Source of the DNA: Actinocatenispora sp963805605
Lineage (GTDB): Bacteria; Actinomycetota; Actinomycetes; Mycobacteriales; Micromonosporaceae
Reading direction: 5' to 3'
Assembly (NCBI GenBank): GCA_963805605.1
Contig: CAWDUX010000002.1
Location: forward strand, 1-64,000
Length of the DNA stretch: 64,000 nucleotides
This document shows positions 28,117 to 35,992 of this stretch, piece after piece (positions within the stretch are counted from its first letter, which is position 1; every line of letters begins with the position of its first letter). The position numbers were made by a program, and so were the translations under genes. The notes under the pieces were generated by a model that ran no database searches, was not told the origin of the DNA, and was given only the letters and a program-made list of their open reading frames with translations.

Positions 28117-28143
28117 CTCTGCGATCTCTGCGTTCTCCGCGGT
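28117..28143. repeat. right inverted repeat of the GxxExxY cassette
   Basis: On the minus strand it begins ACCGCGGAGAACGCAGAG. It lies in the gap just after the GxxExxY stop and just before the second permease. Over 27 bp it matches the solo copy at 34241-34267 at 25 positions. Confidence 0.75.
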
Positions 28144-28153
28144 AAAAATCCAT

Positions 28154-29389
28154 ATGCGTTTTCGCGAAATCTTAACCATGGCGATGTCTTCGCTCGGCGC
28201 GAATAAGCTCCGTACCGCATTAACCATGACCGGCATCACGATCGGCGTGTTTTCCGTCATCTCAGTCATGACAGCAATCGGCGCGCTCCAGGGTTCGATC
28301 GAGTCGGGAATAAACATCCTCGGCGCGAACATTTTTCAGTTTGCCAAGTACCCGATCAATTTCAGCGCCGGCGGCAAGAACCAGGAGAAATACGCGAACC
28401 GGCACAACATCACATATCGTGAGGCGCTGCGTTATTCCGAGATCATGGAAGGCATTGCCTCGGCCGTTTGCCTGAAAAGTTTCGATGAGGGAAAACAGGC
28501 CGTTTACAACGGAATCAAGACAACGCCGAGCATCACGATCGCGGGAACGAACAAGAATTTTACCATCGCGAACGCGTATCCTATCGGTTACGGCCGCAAC
28601 ATCAACGATGAGGATGTGGAGTTCGCGCGCAGCGTCCTTGTCATCGGCAAGAAAATCGAGAAGCGGCTTTTTCCGCACGAATCGCCTATCGGGAAAGTCA
28701 TCAAACTGAGCGGACACACTTACACCATCGTCGGCGTTTTCGAAGAGAAGGGATCAGCGTTCGGGCAAAGCCAGGATGACATCGCAATCATGCCGCTTAC
28801 CCGTTTTTTCGAAGATTTCGGTTCTGTGAAAAGGACGGTGAACATCGCGACCCAGGCTTTCTCGCAACAGTTATATAACCGGACGTTCGATCGAGCGGTT
28901 GGTGCCATGCGCACGGCGCGTGGTTTGCGCGCGGATCAGCCTAACGATTTCGAAGTTTACACAAACGATTCGTTGAAGAGCGCCTTTGTTTCCGTGGCCG
29001 GAGTTGTGAGCATTGGCGCGTTCGTAATTAGCTTCATTGCGCTGATCGCCGCCGGGATCGGCATCATGAACATCATGTTGGTGAGTGTGACCGAACGCAC
29101 AAAAGAAATTGGCGTGCGCAAATCGATCGGCGCGCGCAGCCGCGACATTCTGCGCCAGTTCCTGGCAGAAGCAGTGTTTATCTCGGAGGCCGGTGGAATT
29201 ATCGGAATTGTGCTGGGCGTTATCGGCGGCGACCTGCTGGCGCTTGCGCTGAAAGTCGATGTGATTTTTCCGTGGGGCTGGGCTGTCGCAGGCTTGTTGG
29301 TTTGCTCTGCAATAGGAATCGGTTTTGGGTTTTATCCCGCATATCGCGCGGCAGCACTCGATCCAATCGAAGCACTGCGCTACGAATGA
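28154..29389 (+). CDS. MacB-type ABC permease
   Basis: A 411-residue permease, paralogous to the frameshifted gene upstream. TM1 is in LRTALTMTGITIGVFSVISVM. A periplasmic domain follows, then three C-terminal TM segments with the conserved GIMNIMLVSVTERTKEIGVRKSIGARSRDI coupling block and the closing ALDPIEALRYE. Two permeases with one ATPase suggest a heterodimeric exporter. It ends nine bases before the convergent purB. Confidence 0.88.
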   Translation: MRFREILTMAMSSLGANKLRTALTMTGITIGVFSVISVMTAIGALQGSIESGINILGANIFQFAKYPINFSAGGKNQEKYANRHNITYREALRYSEIMEGIASAVCLKSFDEGKQAVYNGIKTTPSITIAGTNKNFTIANAYPIGYGRNINDEDVEFARSVLVIGKKIEKRLFPHESPIGKVIKLSGHTYTIVGVFEEKGSAFGQSQDDIAIMPLTRFFEDFGSVKRTVNIATQAFSQQLYNRTFDRAVGAMRTARGLRADQPNDFEVYTNDSLKSAFVSVAGVVSIGAFVISFIALIAAGIGIMNIMLVSVTERTKEIGVRKSIGARSRDILRQFLAEAVFISEAGGIIGIVLGVIGGDLLALALKVDVIFPWGWAVAGLLVCSAIGIGFGFYPAYRAAALDPIEALRYE

Positions 29390-29398
29390 GCAGATCGC

Positions 29399-30694
29399 TC
29401 ACTCCAACCCGAGTGCGCGAAATGTTTCGTCGACATGACGAAAATGCGTTTCGAGTGAGCAGAGCTGATCGATCTCGGCATCTGAAAGCGCCGCTTTGAT
29501 TTCCGGCTCTTGCTTCGCGTTCTCGACGAACGGCTTGTCGCCCTTCCACGTCTTCATCGCAGCTCGCTGCACGGCTTCATAAGCGGTTTTGCGCTCCGCG
29601 CCCTTGCGCGTGAGCGCGAGCAGGATCGATTGGCTGCAATAAAGACCTTTCGTTAGGCCAAGATTTTGCAGCATTCGGTCCGGGTAGACCTGGAGCTTCG
29701 TCACAAGGTCCCGCATTTTATCGAGCATGTAATCGAGCAAAATGCAGGAGTCAGGAAGAATGATTCGTTCAGCGCTGGAGTGACTGATATCGCGCTCATG
29801 CCAAAGCGCGACGTTCTCAAGCGCGACAATCGCATTGCCACGAATGACGCGTGCCAGTCCACTCAATCGTTCACCTGTAATTGGATTCCGCTTATGTGGC
29901 ATGGCGGAACTGCCCTTTTGTCCTTCGCCAAAAAATTCTTCGACCTCCAAAACCTCCGTGCGTTGGAGGTGCCGGAATTCTGTCGCCCATCGATCAATGC
30001 TCGAGGCAATCAGCGCGAGCGTCGTGGAAAATTCGGCGTGGCGGTCTCGCTGCACGATTTGCGTAGAAAGAGTTGCCGGCTTCAATCCAAGTTTTTCACA
30101 AACGGCGCGCTCAATCGCCGGATCGAGATGTGCGTGGGTGCCGACGGCGCCACTTAATTTGCCCACGCGAATTCGTTCGGTTGTTTGCGCCAGCCGCTCC
30201 TCCGCTCGACCGAATTCGTCGTACATCAACGCGAGCTTCAATCCGAACGTGATCGGTTCCGCATGGATGCCGTGGCTCCGCCCGATCATAGGCGTCATCT
30301 TGAACTTTCGTGCTTGGGCCGCGACAGCGAGCCGCAACGCTTTCAGATCCGCGCTCAAAATCCCACACGCTTCTGTGAGCTGAACCGCGAGCGTGGTGTC
30401 GAGAATGTCTGACGAGGTCAGACCTTGGTGTATCCAACGCGCGGCCGGTCCAACAGACGCAGCCACATTTTCAAGGAACGCGATGACATCATGATTCGTT
30501 CGCTTTTCGATCTCGAGAATTTCAGGAATCGAAAAGCGGGCACGTTTGCGAATCTCGACAGCGTCCTCTTTTGGAATTTGGCCTAACTCCGCCATCGCTT
30601 CGCAGGCGAGGATTTCGATATCGAGCCAGATTTGAAATTTGCGCGCTTCAGACCAGAGGTCGCGCATCTGCTGCCGGGAATAACGATCGATCAC
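29399..30694 (-). CDS. purB: adenylosuccinate lyase
   Basis: Cleaves SAICAR and adenylosuccinate in purine synthesis. HDVIAFLENVA, GLTSSDILDT, IGRSHGIHAEP (catalytic His), and the flexible signature loop GSSAMPHKRNPI are all visible. A GTG start at 30694 gives 431 residues, the normal length; the open frame runs further to 30763 but without homology. Confidence 0.93.
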   Translation of the reverse strand: MIDRYSRQQMRDLWSEARKFQIWLDIEILACEAMAELGQIPKEDAVEIRKRARFSIPEILEIEKRTNHDVIAFLENVAASVGPAARWIHQGLTSSDILDTTLAVQLTEACGILSADLKALRLAVAAQARKFKMTPMIGRSHGIHAEPITFGLKLALMYDEFGRAEERLAQTTERIRVGKLSGAVGTHAHLDPAIERAVCEKLGLKPATLSTQIVQRDRHAEFSTTLALIASSIDRWATEFRHLQRTEVLEVEEFFGEGQKGSSAMPHKRNPITGERLSGLARVIRGNAIVALENVALWHERDISHSSAERIILPDSCILLDYMLDKMRDLVTKLQVYPDRMLQNLGLTKGLYCSQSILLALTRKGAERKTAYEAVQRAAMKTWKGDKPFVENAKQEPEIKAALSDAEIDQLCSLETHFRHVDETFRALGLE

Positions 30695-30745
30695 CGCGCG
30701 AACATAAAAGCCCGTTCCCTTCGCGGGAAGCGTTTTATGCGGCAA

Positions 30746-30783
30746 AAAAAGACGCCCCGGCAATGACGCCGGGGCGTTCTTTG
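30746..30783 (-). terminator. rho-independent terminator of the 60-residue gene
   Basis: A perfect 10-bp GC stem ACGCCCCGGC / GCCGGGGCGT with a 6-base loop. On the minus strand it is followed by a run of seven T, so it ends transcription of the small gene upstream before purB. Confidence 0.85.
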
Positions 30784-30802
30784 GAAAATCTTTGTTACAG
30801 AA

Positions 30803-30985
30803 TTAGCAAACCTTTGCGCGCATGAACCGTCCGTTGTTCTGGACGCGAACCTGCCCACTTCCAAGAAGGTCAGCCACGGCAGCGACTGTCTCCTTTGTGC
30901 TTTTGGTGCAAGAGCTGACGGCGAGGATGAGGTCACCGAGTGAAAGTTTCTGGCGATTCTTGAGGATCTGTTTGTTCTTTTTCAT
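30803..30985 (-). CDS. small conserved-looking hypothetical protein
   Basis: A 60-residue basic protein starting MKKNKQILKNRQKLSLGD. The middle (LILAVSSCTKSTKETVAAVADLLGSG) looks like a helix-turn-helix-sized helical core, and it ends NNGRFMRAKVC. Its own terminator follows immediately and a 148-bp AT-richer upstream region precedes it, so it is a monocistronic, probably well expressed unit. I do not recognise the family; DNA or RNA binding is only a guess from charge and size. Confidence 0.7.
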   Translation of the reverse strand: MKKNKQILKNRQKLSLGDLILAVSSCTKSTKETVAAVADLLGSGQVRVQNNGRFMRAKVC

Positions 30986-31133
30986 ACGATTCGGCCTTTT
31001 TTACAGCAGCTCAGGTGCCATGGAGGCTTTTGAGCGTCATCTAAGAGACAACTGGATATAGCGGGCGTTCAAACCTCAAGCGCAAGATATGCGAAGGCGC
31101 GACACTTGTGTCACGTTTTAAAACACCAAAACG

Positions 31134-31763
31134 TCAATCCCTTGCAGGCCTCGTAAGGCGCAGAGTCGCCAGGTAAAGGAGGGCGAATACGATGACGAGA
31201 AGGACGATCCAGTGCGATTGGGTTTTGATAAGATGCACCATCGCTTCGGGATCCGACAACAACTGCGGCTCCTTCCGGTATGCTTGCAAACCGAGATAGG
31301 CGAGCACGCCGCACCAAAGGGCCGAGCCCGTAATCGTCACCGCACTGAACGCGCTAAAATTCATCCGAACGATTCCCGCGGGAATTGAAATGAGATGCCG
31401 TACGACTGGGAGCAAACGCGCGAAAAATACGCCGCCGGTTTCGTAACGGCTCAGCCACGTTTCTGCGCGCACAAGTTTTTCGGGGCTCAGCAAAAAGAAT
31501 CGGCCATAACGCAGGACAAGCGGCCGGCCCACTGCTCGTGAAATCCAATACGTTACCGCGGCACCGAGATACGAGCCCGCCGTTCCAGCGGCGATGACGC
31601 CCCAGAAATTCAAATGGCCTTGTGCAGCGAGAAAGGCGGCGGGTGGAATTACCACTTCACTCGGCACCGGAAAAATCGAACTTTCCATCGCCATCAGCGC
31701 AATGATGCCGATATATCCGCCGTGCAGGACCCAGCTCGACCAAACTTCCAAAAGATGATGCAT
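31134..31763 (-). CDS. DedA family membrane protein
   Basis: A 209-residue protein of the DedA/SNARE-associated family (lipid scramblase or flippase-related, needed for envelope homeostasis). ESSIFPVPSEVVIPPAAFLA is the re-entrant-loop motif near the N-terminus; GSYLGAAVTYWISRAVGRP and the second motif FFARLLPVVRHLISIPAGIVRM follow. ATG 31763 is chosen, because the open frame upstream runs through a dispersed repeat. Confidence 0.9.
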   Translation of the reverse strand: MHHLLEVWSSWVLHGGYIGIIALMAMESSIFPVPSEVVIPPAAFLAAQGHLNFWGVIAAGTAGSYLGAAVTYWISRAVGRPLVLRYGRFFLLSPEKLVRAETWLSRYETGGVFFARLLPVVRHLISIPAGIVRMNFSAFSAVTITGSALWCGVLAYLGLQAYRKEPQLLSDPEAMVHLIKTQSHWIVLLVIVFALLYLATLRLTRPARD

Positions 31764-31766
31764 ATT

Positions 31767-31800
31767 GTCATTCCGAGCGAAGTCGAGGAATCTCTCGAAG
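31767..31800. repeat. GTCATTCCGAGC half-element
   Basis: Matches the start of the repeat at 7426 (GTCATCCCGAGCGCAGCGAG versus GTCATTCCGAGCGAAGTCGAG). It lies in the gap between divergent dedA and the ABC exporter. The opposite terminal repeat is not seen. Confidence 0.5.
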
Positions 31801-31863
31801 TCGACTGCGCGATGGATTTCGCGTAGTTCGTTCAAAATTCAAACTGCGCAATCCGAAAATCCC

Positions 31864-33660
31864 ATGTCGATTTACCGCCGCGTCTTCCAGTATTACCGGC
31901 CGTTCCTTGGAAAAACGATCGTCGGCCTTATCCTTTCGATTCTCGGTATCGGGTTGAATTTGCTTAAACCATGGCCGTTCAAACTGATCGTTGATCGAAT
32001 CCTCCCGGCCTTTCATGCGGAAACGCCGCACGCCCATTTTTTCCAAATCCAATTTCGTGGGTTCGTATTGTCCCCGCTTCTAACCTTGCATGGCGCAGTC
32101 GCATTTCTCTGTCTGGCGCTAGTCGTGATTCAATTGCTCTGGGGAATTCTGAATTTCATCACGAATTACCTTTTCGTGAAAATCGGCTTGCAGGCGCTCT
32201 TGAAGTTACGCACGGACCTTTACGCTTACCTGCAATCGCTTTCCCTCAAGTATCACGATGCACGGCGATCCAGCGATTCCAGTTTTCGGGTCGCGTATGA
32301 TTCACAATCCGTGCAAACCATCTACAACAAAGGCCTGACGAGTATTTTCGGATCGATCATTACGTTACTGGGCACGTTCGCGATTATGGTTCGACTCGAT
32401 TGGCAACTGACGCTGCTTTCGCTGGCGGTGATCCCGGCCGTAGTCGCGGCGATTTACTTTTTTGCCAACAGGATTCGTCAGCAATCCACTTTTATTCAAG
32501 AGCAGGAAAGCGCCGTTCTCACGCAGGCGCAGGAAGGATTGAGCTCGATTCGCATGGTCCACGCGTTTGGACGCGAAGAGTTCGAAGTGCGGCAATTTCA
32601 TCGACAAGCACGCGAGAGTTTGCGCGCGAATTTGAAACTTACCCTAACGAATGTCCAAAGCGCACTTATCATCAGCACGCTGATGGTCGTCGGCACGGCC
32701 GCGATGTATTACGTCGGAACGCTTCACGTCGTCGCCGGCACGCTTACGCTCGGATCACTGCTCGTTTTCAGCGCATATCTGCTGATGCTCTATCAACCAC
32801 TCGAATCGCTGACCTATACCGCGTGGGCTTTGGAAGGCGCCGCCGCCGGCGCGCAACGTTGCTTCGAAGTGCTTGATCGTCGTGACGACGTCCTGGATTC
32901 TCCGGACGCCGTTGCGATCACGCGTGCGGATGGGGCGATTGGTTTTAATAACGTCAGCTTTGGCTACGAACCTGATCGACCGATTCTCCACGACATCACT
33001 CTGGACATTCGTCCCAATCAGATCATCGCTCTCGTCGGTGGGACCGGGGCCGGGAAAAGCACTTTTCTTAGTTTGGTGCCGCGCTTTTATGATCCAAACC
33101 AAGGCCATATCACTGTCGATGGTCGTGATCTCCGTCAAATCACGAAGCGATCGCTTCGATCTCAAATCGGAATTGTTTTGCAGGACACGCTTCTCTTTTC
33201 CACCACCATTCGGGAAAACATTGCTTATGGCCGTCCGGAGGCGACCGAAGAAGAGATTCGAGAAGCGGCGCGCCGCGCTCAGGCGGAATCCTTCATTTTG
33301 CAAATGCCCCACGGTTACGAAAATCCTGTGGGCGAACGCGGCGGTCACCTTAGTGTCGGTCAACGGCAACGCATCGGAATCGCGCGCGCGTTTTTGAAAA
33401 ACGCGCCGATCCTTTTGCTCGACGAGCCAACGTCTGCTCTCGATCCTACAACGGAGGCTGCCATCATGGGGACGATTAAAGAGCTGATGCAGGGACGGAC
33501 AACATTGATCGTGACGCATCGCCTCGCCACCGTGCACAACGTCGATCGCATCGTCGTGTTGGAGAATGGTCGCGTAGTCGAAGAAGGAACCGGTCCTGAA
33601 CTCGTTAGGCGCGGCGGCATCTATGCGAAGCTTTATTCCGCTGGCAACTTCCCTTCATGA
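31864..33660 (+). CDS. MsbA-like ABC exporter (fused permease-ATPase)
   Basis: A 598-residue half-transporter. Six TM segments lie in residues ~20-310. The ATPase has Walker A GGTGAGKSTFLS, Q-loop VLQDTLLFSTTIRENIAYG, signature LSVGQRQRIGIARAFL, Walker B ILLLDEPTSALD and H-loop VTHRLATV. The next genes (acetyltransferase, glycosyltransferase) suggest export of a lipid-linked or polysaccharide surface product, which is inference. ATG 31864 is chosen over the upstream open frame in the repeat. The stop overlaps the next ATG. Confidence 0.9.
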   Translation: MSIYRRVFQYYRPFLGKTIVGLILSILGIGLNLLKPWPFKLIVDRILPAFHAETPHAHFFQIQFRGFVLSPLLTLHGAVAFLCLALVVIQLLWGILNFITNYLFVKIGLQALLKLRTDLYAYLQSLSLKYHDARRSSDSSFRVAYDSQSVQTIYNKGLTSIFGSIITLLGTFAIMVRLDWQLTLLSLAVIPAVVAAIYFFANRIRQQSTFIQEQESAVLTQAQEGLSSIRMVHAFGREEFEVRQFHRQARESLRANLKLTLTNVQSALIISTLMVVGTAAMYYVGTLHVVAGTLTLGSLLVFSAYLLMLYQPLESLTYTAWALEGAAAGAQRCFEVLDRRDDVLDSPDAVAITRADGAIGFNNVSFGYEPDRPILHDITLDIRPNQIIALVGGTGAGKSTFLSLVPRFYDPNQGHITVDGRDLRQITKRSLRSQIGIVLQDTLLFSTTIRENIAYGRPEATEEEIREAARRAQAESFILQMPHGYENPVGERGGHLSVGQRQRIGIARAFLKNAPILLLDEPTSALDPTTEAAIMGTIKELMQGRTTLIVTHRLATVHNVDRIVVLENGRVVEEGTGPELVRRGGIYAKLYSAGNFPS

Positions 33661-34241
33661 GCAACGTCGATGATCAGCGCCGGGTGCAGGATGACTGGTG
33701 GCAGCATCCGATTCCTCCGAATGTTGTCTTCGGCGAAGGTTTTTATTGCGAGACCGCACAAATCTTTCGGTTCCTGCGCAATCGTGCCGATGCTGCGGTG
33801 AAGCTCGGCGATCACGTTTCCTGTTATTCCGGTTGTTCGTTTGCGATTGGAAAAAAAGGGACGTGCACCGTTGGCAATTTTACGCTTTTGAACGGTGCGA
33901 TCATTATGGCCGAAGAGCACATCGAGATCGGATCGTATTGCTTGATCTCATGGAACGTAGGAATTGCCGATTCCGATTTTCATCCGCTTGAACCAGCGCA
34001 GCGGCTGATCGATGCCCGCGCCCTTGCCCCTTACTTCAAAGATCGCCCATCCCGTCCCCCACTCCGCACCGCGCCGGTCATCATTGCCGATAATGTTTGG
34101 ATCGGAATGAATGCGACGATTTTGAAAGGTGTGACGATCGGCGAAAATTCCGTTGTCGCGGCCGGCTCCGTCGTGTCGAAAAGTGTCCCGCCGAACACGG
34201 TAGTGGCAGGCAATCCTGCGGTTGCGGTAAAACAATTATAA
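33657..34241 (+). CDS. hexapeptide-repeat acetyltransferase (WcaF/LbH type)
   Basis: A 194-residue left-handed beta-helix acyltransferase. Hexapeptide turns are visible in VKLGDHVSCYSGCSF, VGNFTLLNGAIIMAEEHIEIGSYCLISW and VIIADNVWIGMNATILKGVTIGENSVVAAGSVV, ending with the typical NPAVAVKQL. It probably O-acetylates a sugar. Start overlaps the ABC exporter stop (ATGA). Confidence 0.88.
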   Translation: MSNVDDQRRVQDDWWQHPIPPNVVFGEGFYCETAQIFRFLRNRADAAVKLGDHVSCYSGCSFAIGKKGTCTVGNFTLLNGAIIMAEEHIEIGSYCLISWNVGIADSDFHPLEPAQRLIDARALAPYFKDRPSRPPLRTAPVIIADNVWIGMNATILKGVTIGENSVVAAGSVVSKSVPPNTVVAGNPAVAVKQL

Positions 34242-34267
34242 CCGCGGAGGACGCAGAGCTCGCAGAG
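34241..34267. repeat. solo copy of the GxxExxY-type repeat
   Basis: ACCGCGGAGGACGCAGAG then CTCGCAGAG, matching the right repeat of the GxxExxY cassette at 25 of 27 positions. It lies just after the acetyltransferase stop and has no associated gene. Confidence 0.7.
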
Positions 34268-34321
34268 GAGGATTTATTTCAACTCGGTTTCCCATACTCC
34301 GTATTCTCGGCGGTTGATTAA

Positions 34322-35497
34322 ATGAAGCGAAAGAAACGAATCGTTGTCATGGGTTTCATGGGTTCATGCCCGATCGCGGGAGTGATCTGGCAGCACGTTC
34401 ACTACATAGTGGGACTGAATCGACTTGGGCACGACGTTTACTACATCGAGGACTCAGCCCGGTTGCCCTATAATCCACAAACTTTCGACACCAGTAACGA
34501 TTACGGATATGCCGGCAAAATTCTTGCCGGTCTCGCCCGTGAATTCGGATTTCAAAGACGGTGGGGGTTTTGCGCGCGTTACCTTCCGAAAAATCCGACG
34601 GTAGGATTAAGTTTGAAAACGATCCGCCAACTTTATCGCGATGCGGATGCCATTCTGAATGTGTGCGGCACGCAGGAATTAAACGACGACCTGCGGCGAA
34701 GCGATCGCCTGCTTTACATCGAGAGCGATCCCGGTGTCGAGCAGATCAAGATCGACAGGCGCGATAAATCCACCGTTGAGTACCTCGGGCAGCATCACGC
34801 ACTCTTTACTTTTGGAGAGAATGTTGGGACCAAAAAATTTCCCGTGCCATTGCACGGCTTGCGTTGGCTTCCAACACGACAGCCCATTGTGACTGATTTG
34901 TGGAAAACGAATCGACGGCCGCCGAAAGGTGCCGTGCTAACCACAATCGCCAACTGGTCGACCAGCGGATTGAAAGACATCGAGTGGCGAGGAGAAAAAT
35001 ATCTTTGGAGCAAGTCCCGCGAATTTCTTCGCTTTATCAACGCTCCGAAAAAGGCGCATGAGCCGTTTGAAATGGCAACCGATATCAAGGACGCAACGAC
35101 TCGCGAAAAATTTCAGCGCCGCGATTGGCGTTTTTGTTCACCGCATGAACTTAGCGTCGATTATTGGCGCTACCGTGATTACATCCGTCGCTCGAAAGGC
35201 GAATTCACCGTAGCAAAGGATCAATACATTCGACTTTGCAGCGGATGGTTTAGCGACCGGAGCGCGTGCTATCTTGCGGCGGGACGTCCCGTTATTACGC
35301 AGGAAACCGGGTTCACGGATCATTACGGTAACGAAGGCGGTCTCTTTGCTTATGACTCGTTAGGTCAAATCGTCGAAGCCGTGAAAATGATCAACTCGGA
35401 TTACGCATTTCATTCCCGCGCTGCCCGTAACATCGCGCGCGAAACTTTCGAAGCGACAAAAGTTCTGGCTTCATTGCTCGAACGTGCCGGCATCTAA
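34322..35497 (+). CDS. glycosyltransferase-like protein (GT-B fold)
   Basis: A 391-residue protein. The N-terminus VVMGFMGSCPIAGVIWQHVHYIVGLNRLGHDVYYIED resembles the N-domain of GT-B glycosyltransferases. The C-terminus RLCSGWFSDRSACYLAAGRPVITQETGF is the donor-binding block of family 1-like enzymes. The middle is divergent and I cannot name donor or acceptor. It is the third gene of a likely surface-polysaccharide unit. Its stop overlaps the next start (TAATG). Confidence 0.75.
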   Translation: MKRKKRIVVMGFMGSCPIAGVIWQHVHYIVGLNRLGHDVYYIEDSARLPYNPQTFDTSNDYGYAGKILAGLAREFGFQRRWGFCARYLPKNPTVGLSLKTIRQLYRDADAILNVCGTQELNDDLRRSDRLLYIESDPGVEQIKIDRRDKSTVEYLGQHHALFTFGENVGTKKFPVPLHGLRWLPTRQPIVTDLWKTNRRPPKGAVLTTIANWSTSGLKDIEWRGEKYLWSKSREFLRFINAPKKAHEPFEMATDIKDATTREKFQRRDWRFCSPHELSVDYWRYRDYIRRSKGEFTVAKDQYIRLCSGWFSDRSACYLAAGRPVITQETGFTDHYGNEGGLFAYDSLGQIVEAVKMINSDYAFHSRAARNIARETFEATKVLASLLERAGI

Positions 35498-35988
35498 TGT
35501 CTGCCGGCCGATGGATCGAATCGCACGTGCCCGCGCGGCTCGATCGGCTGCCTTGGAGCCGCTGGCACTGGCTCATTGTCGTGGCGCTCGGTGCGACCTG
35601 GATTCTTGACGGACTGGAGGTAACGCTTGCCGGTTCGTTAGGCGCAATTCTTACGCATCGCGAAACGCTGGGTCTTAGCGACGCCCAGGTCGGCGCCACC
35701 GCCACTTTCTATCTCATCGGTGCCGTTCTCGGCGCATTAGTATTTGGATACGCGACCGATCGACTTGGCCGCAAGAAATTGTTCTTTATCACGGTCTCGG
35801 TCTACCTGGTCGCGACGGGACTGACGGCATTTTCCTGGAGCTTTGCCAGCTATGCATTTTTTCGCGCGCTCACCGGTGCAGGGATCGGAGGAGAATACGC
35901 CGCGATCAATTCCGCGATCGACGAATTGATTCCAGCACGAGTGCGCGGCCGTGTCGATTTGATCATTAATGGCTCCTACTGGATTGGT
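35497..35988 (+). CDS. MFS transporter, truncated at the chimeric join
   Basis: The first ~164 residues of a sugar-porter-like major facilitator. Visible are TM1 (ATWILDGLEVTLAGSLGAIL), the loop motif GYATDRLGRKKLFF and LIPARVRGRVDLIINGSYWIG, the usual sequence just before TM5-6. It then runs into unrelated high-GC DNA and stops after three more codons. A full protein would be about 450-480 residues. The N-terminal part looks intact. Confidence 0.9.
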
Positions 35989-35992
35989 CCGC
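35984..35992. other. junction between two unrelated genomes
   Basis: MFS homology ends with NGSYWIG at 35988. In the same bases an actinobacterial reading frame begins mid-domain (SAAVTAARTRQAL). GC, codon use and the dispersed TCGTTAGG motif all change here. No transposase, integrase, tRNA or repeat marks the site. Confidence 0.85.

Larger units (their letters stand above)
1679..35643. repeat. dispersed TCGTTAGG(C) motif, 25 copies, left part only
   Basis: The 8-mer TCGTTAGG starts on the plus strand at 4196, 4811, 14636, 16860, 17678, 19491, 21095, 21323, 22464, 29650, 33602, 35357 and 35635. Its complement CCTAACGA starts at 1679, 3310, 3688, 7556, 10456, 12503, 15599, 19715, 26161, 26417, 28940 and 32643. 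In 18 of 25 the next base is C, and in 23 of 25 the preceding base is a pyrimidine, giving a consensus YTCGTTAGGC. Chance expectation for an 8-mer on both strands of 36 kb is about one. A further CGTTAGGC without the leading T is at 199. Most copies lie inside genes, encoding PNE, SLG, LVR or LT(N/T/K) depending on frame and strand. I found none after position 35,988. Confidence 0.85.

Noticed and set aside
30986..31133. Possible small RNA or tRNA in the gap upstream of the 60-residue gene
   Set aside because: No tRNA-like fold, terminator or conserved RNA motif seen; probably the promoter region of the small gene.
1679..35643. TCGTTAGG as a Chi- or KOPS-like chromosomal polarity signal
   Set aside because: Such motifs are skewed to one strand over long stretches; here the copies are 13 to 12 on the two strands.
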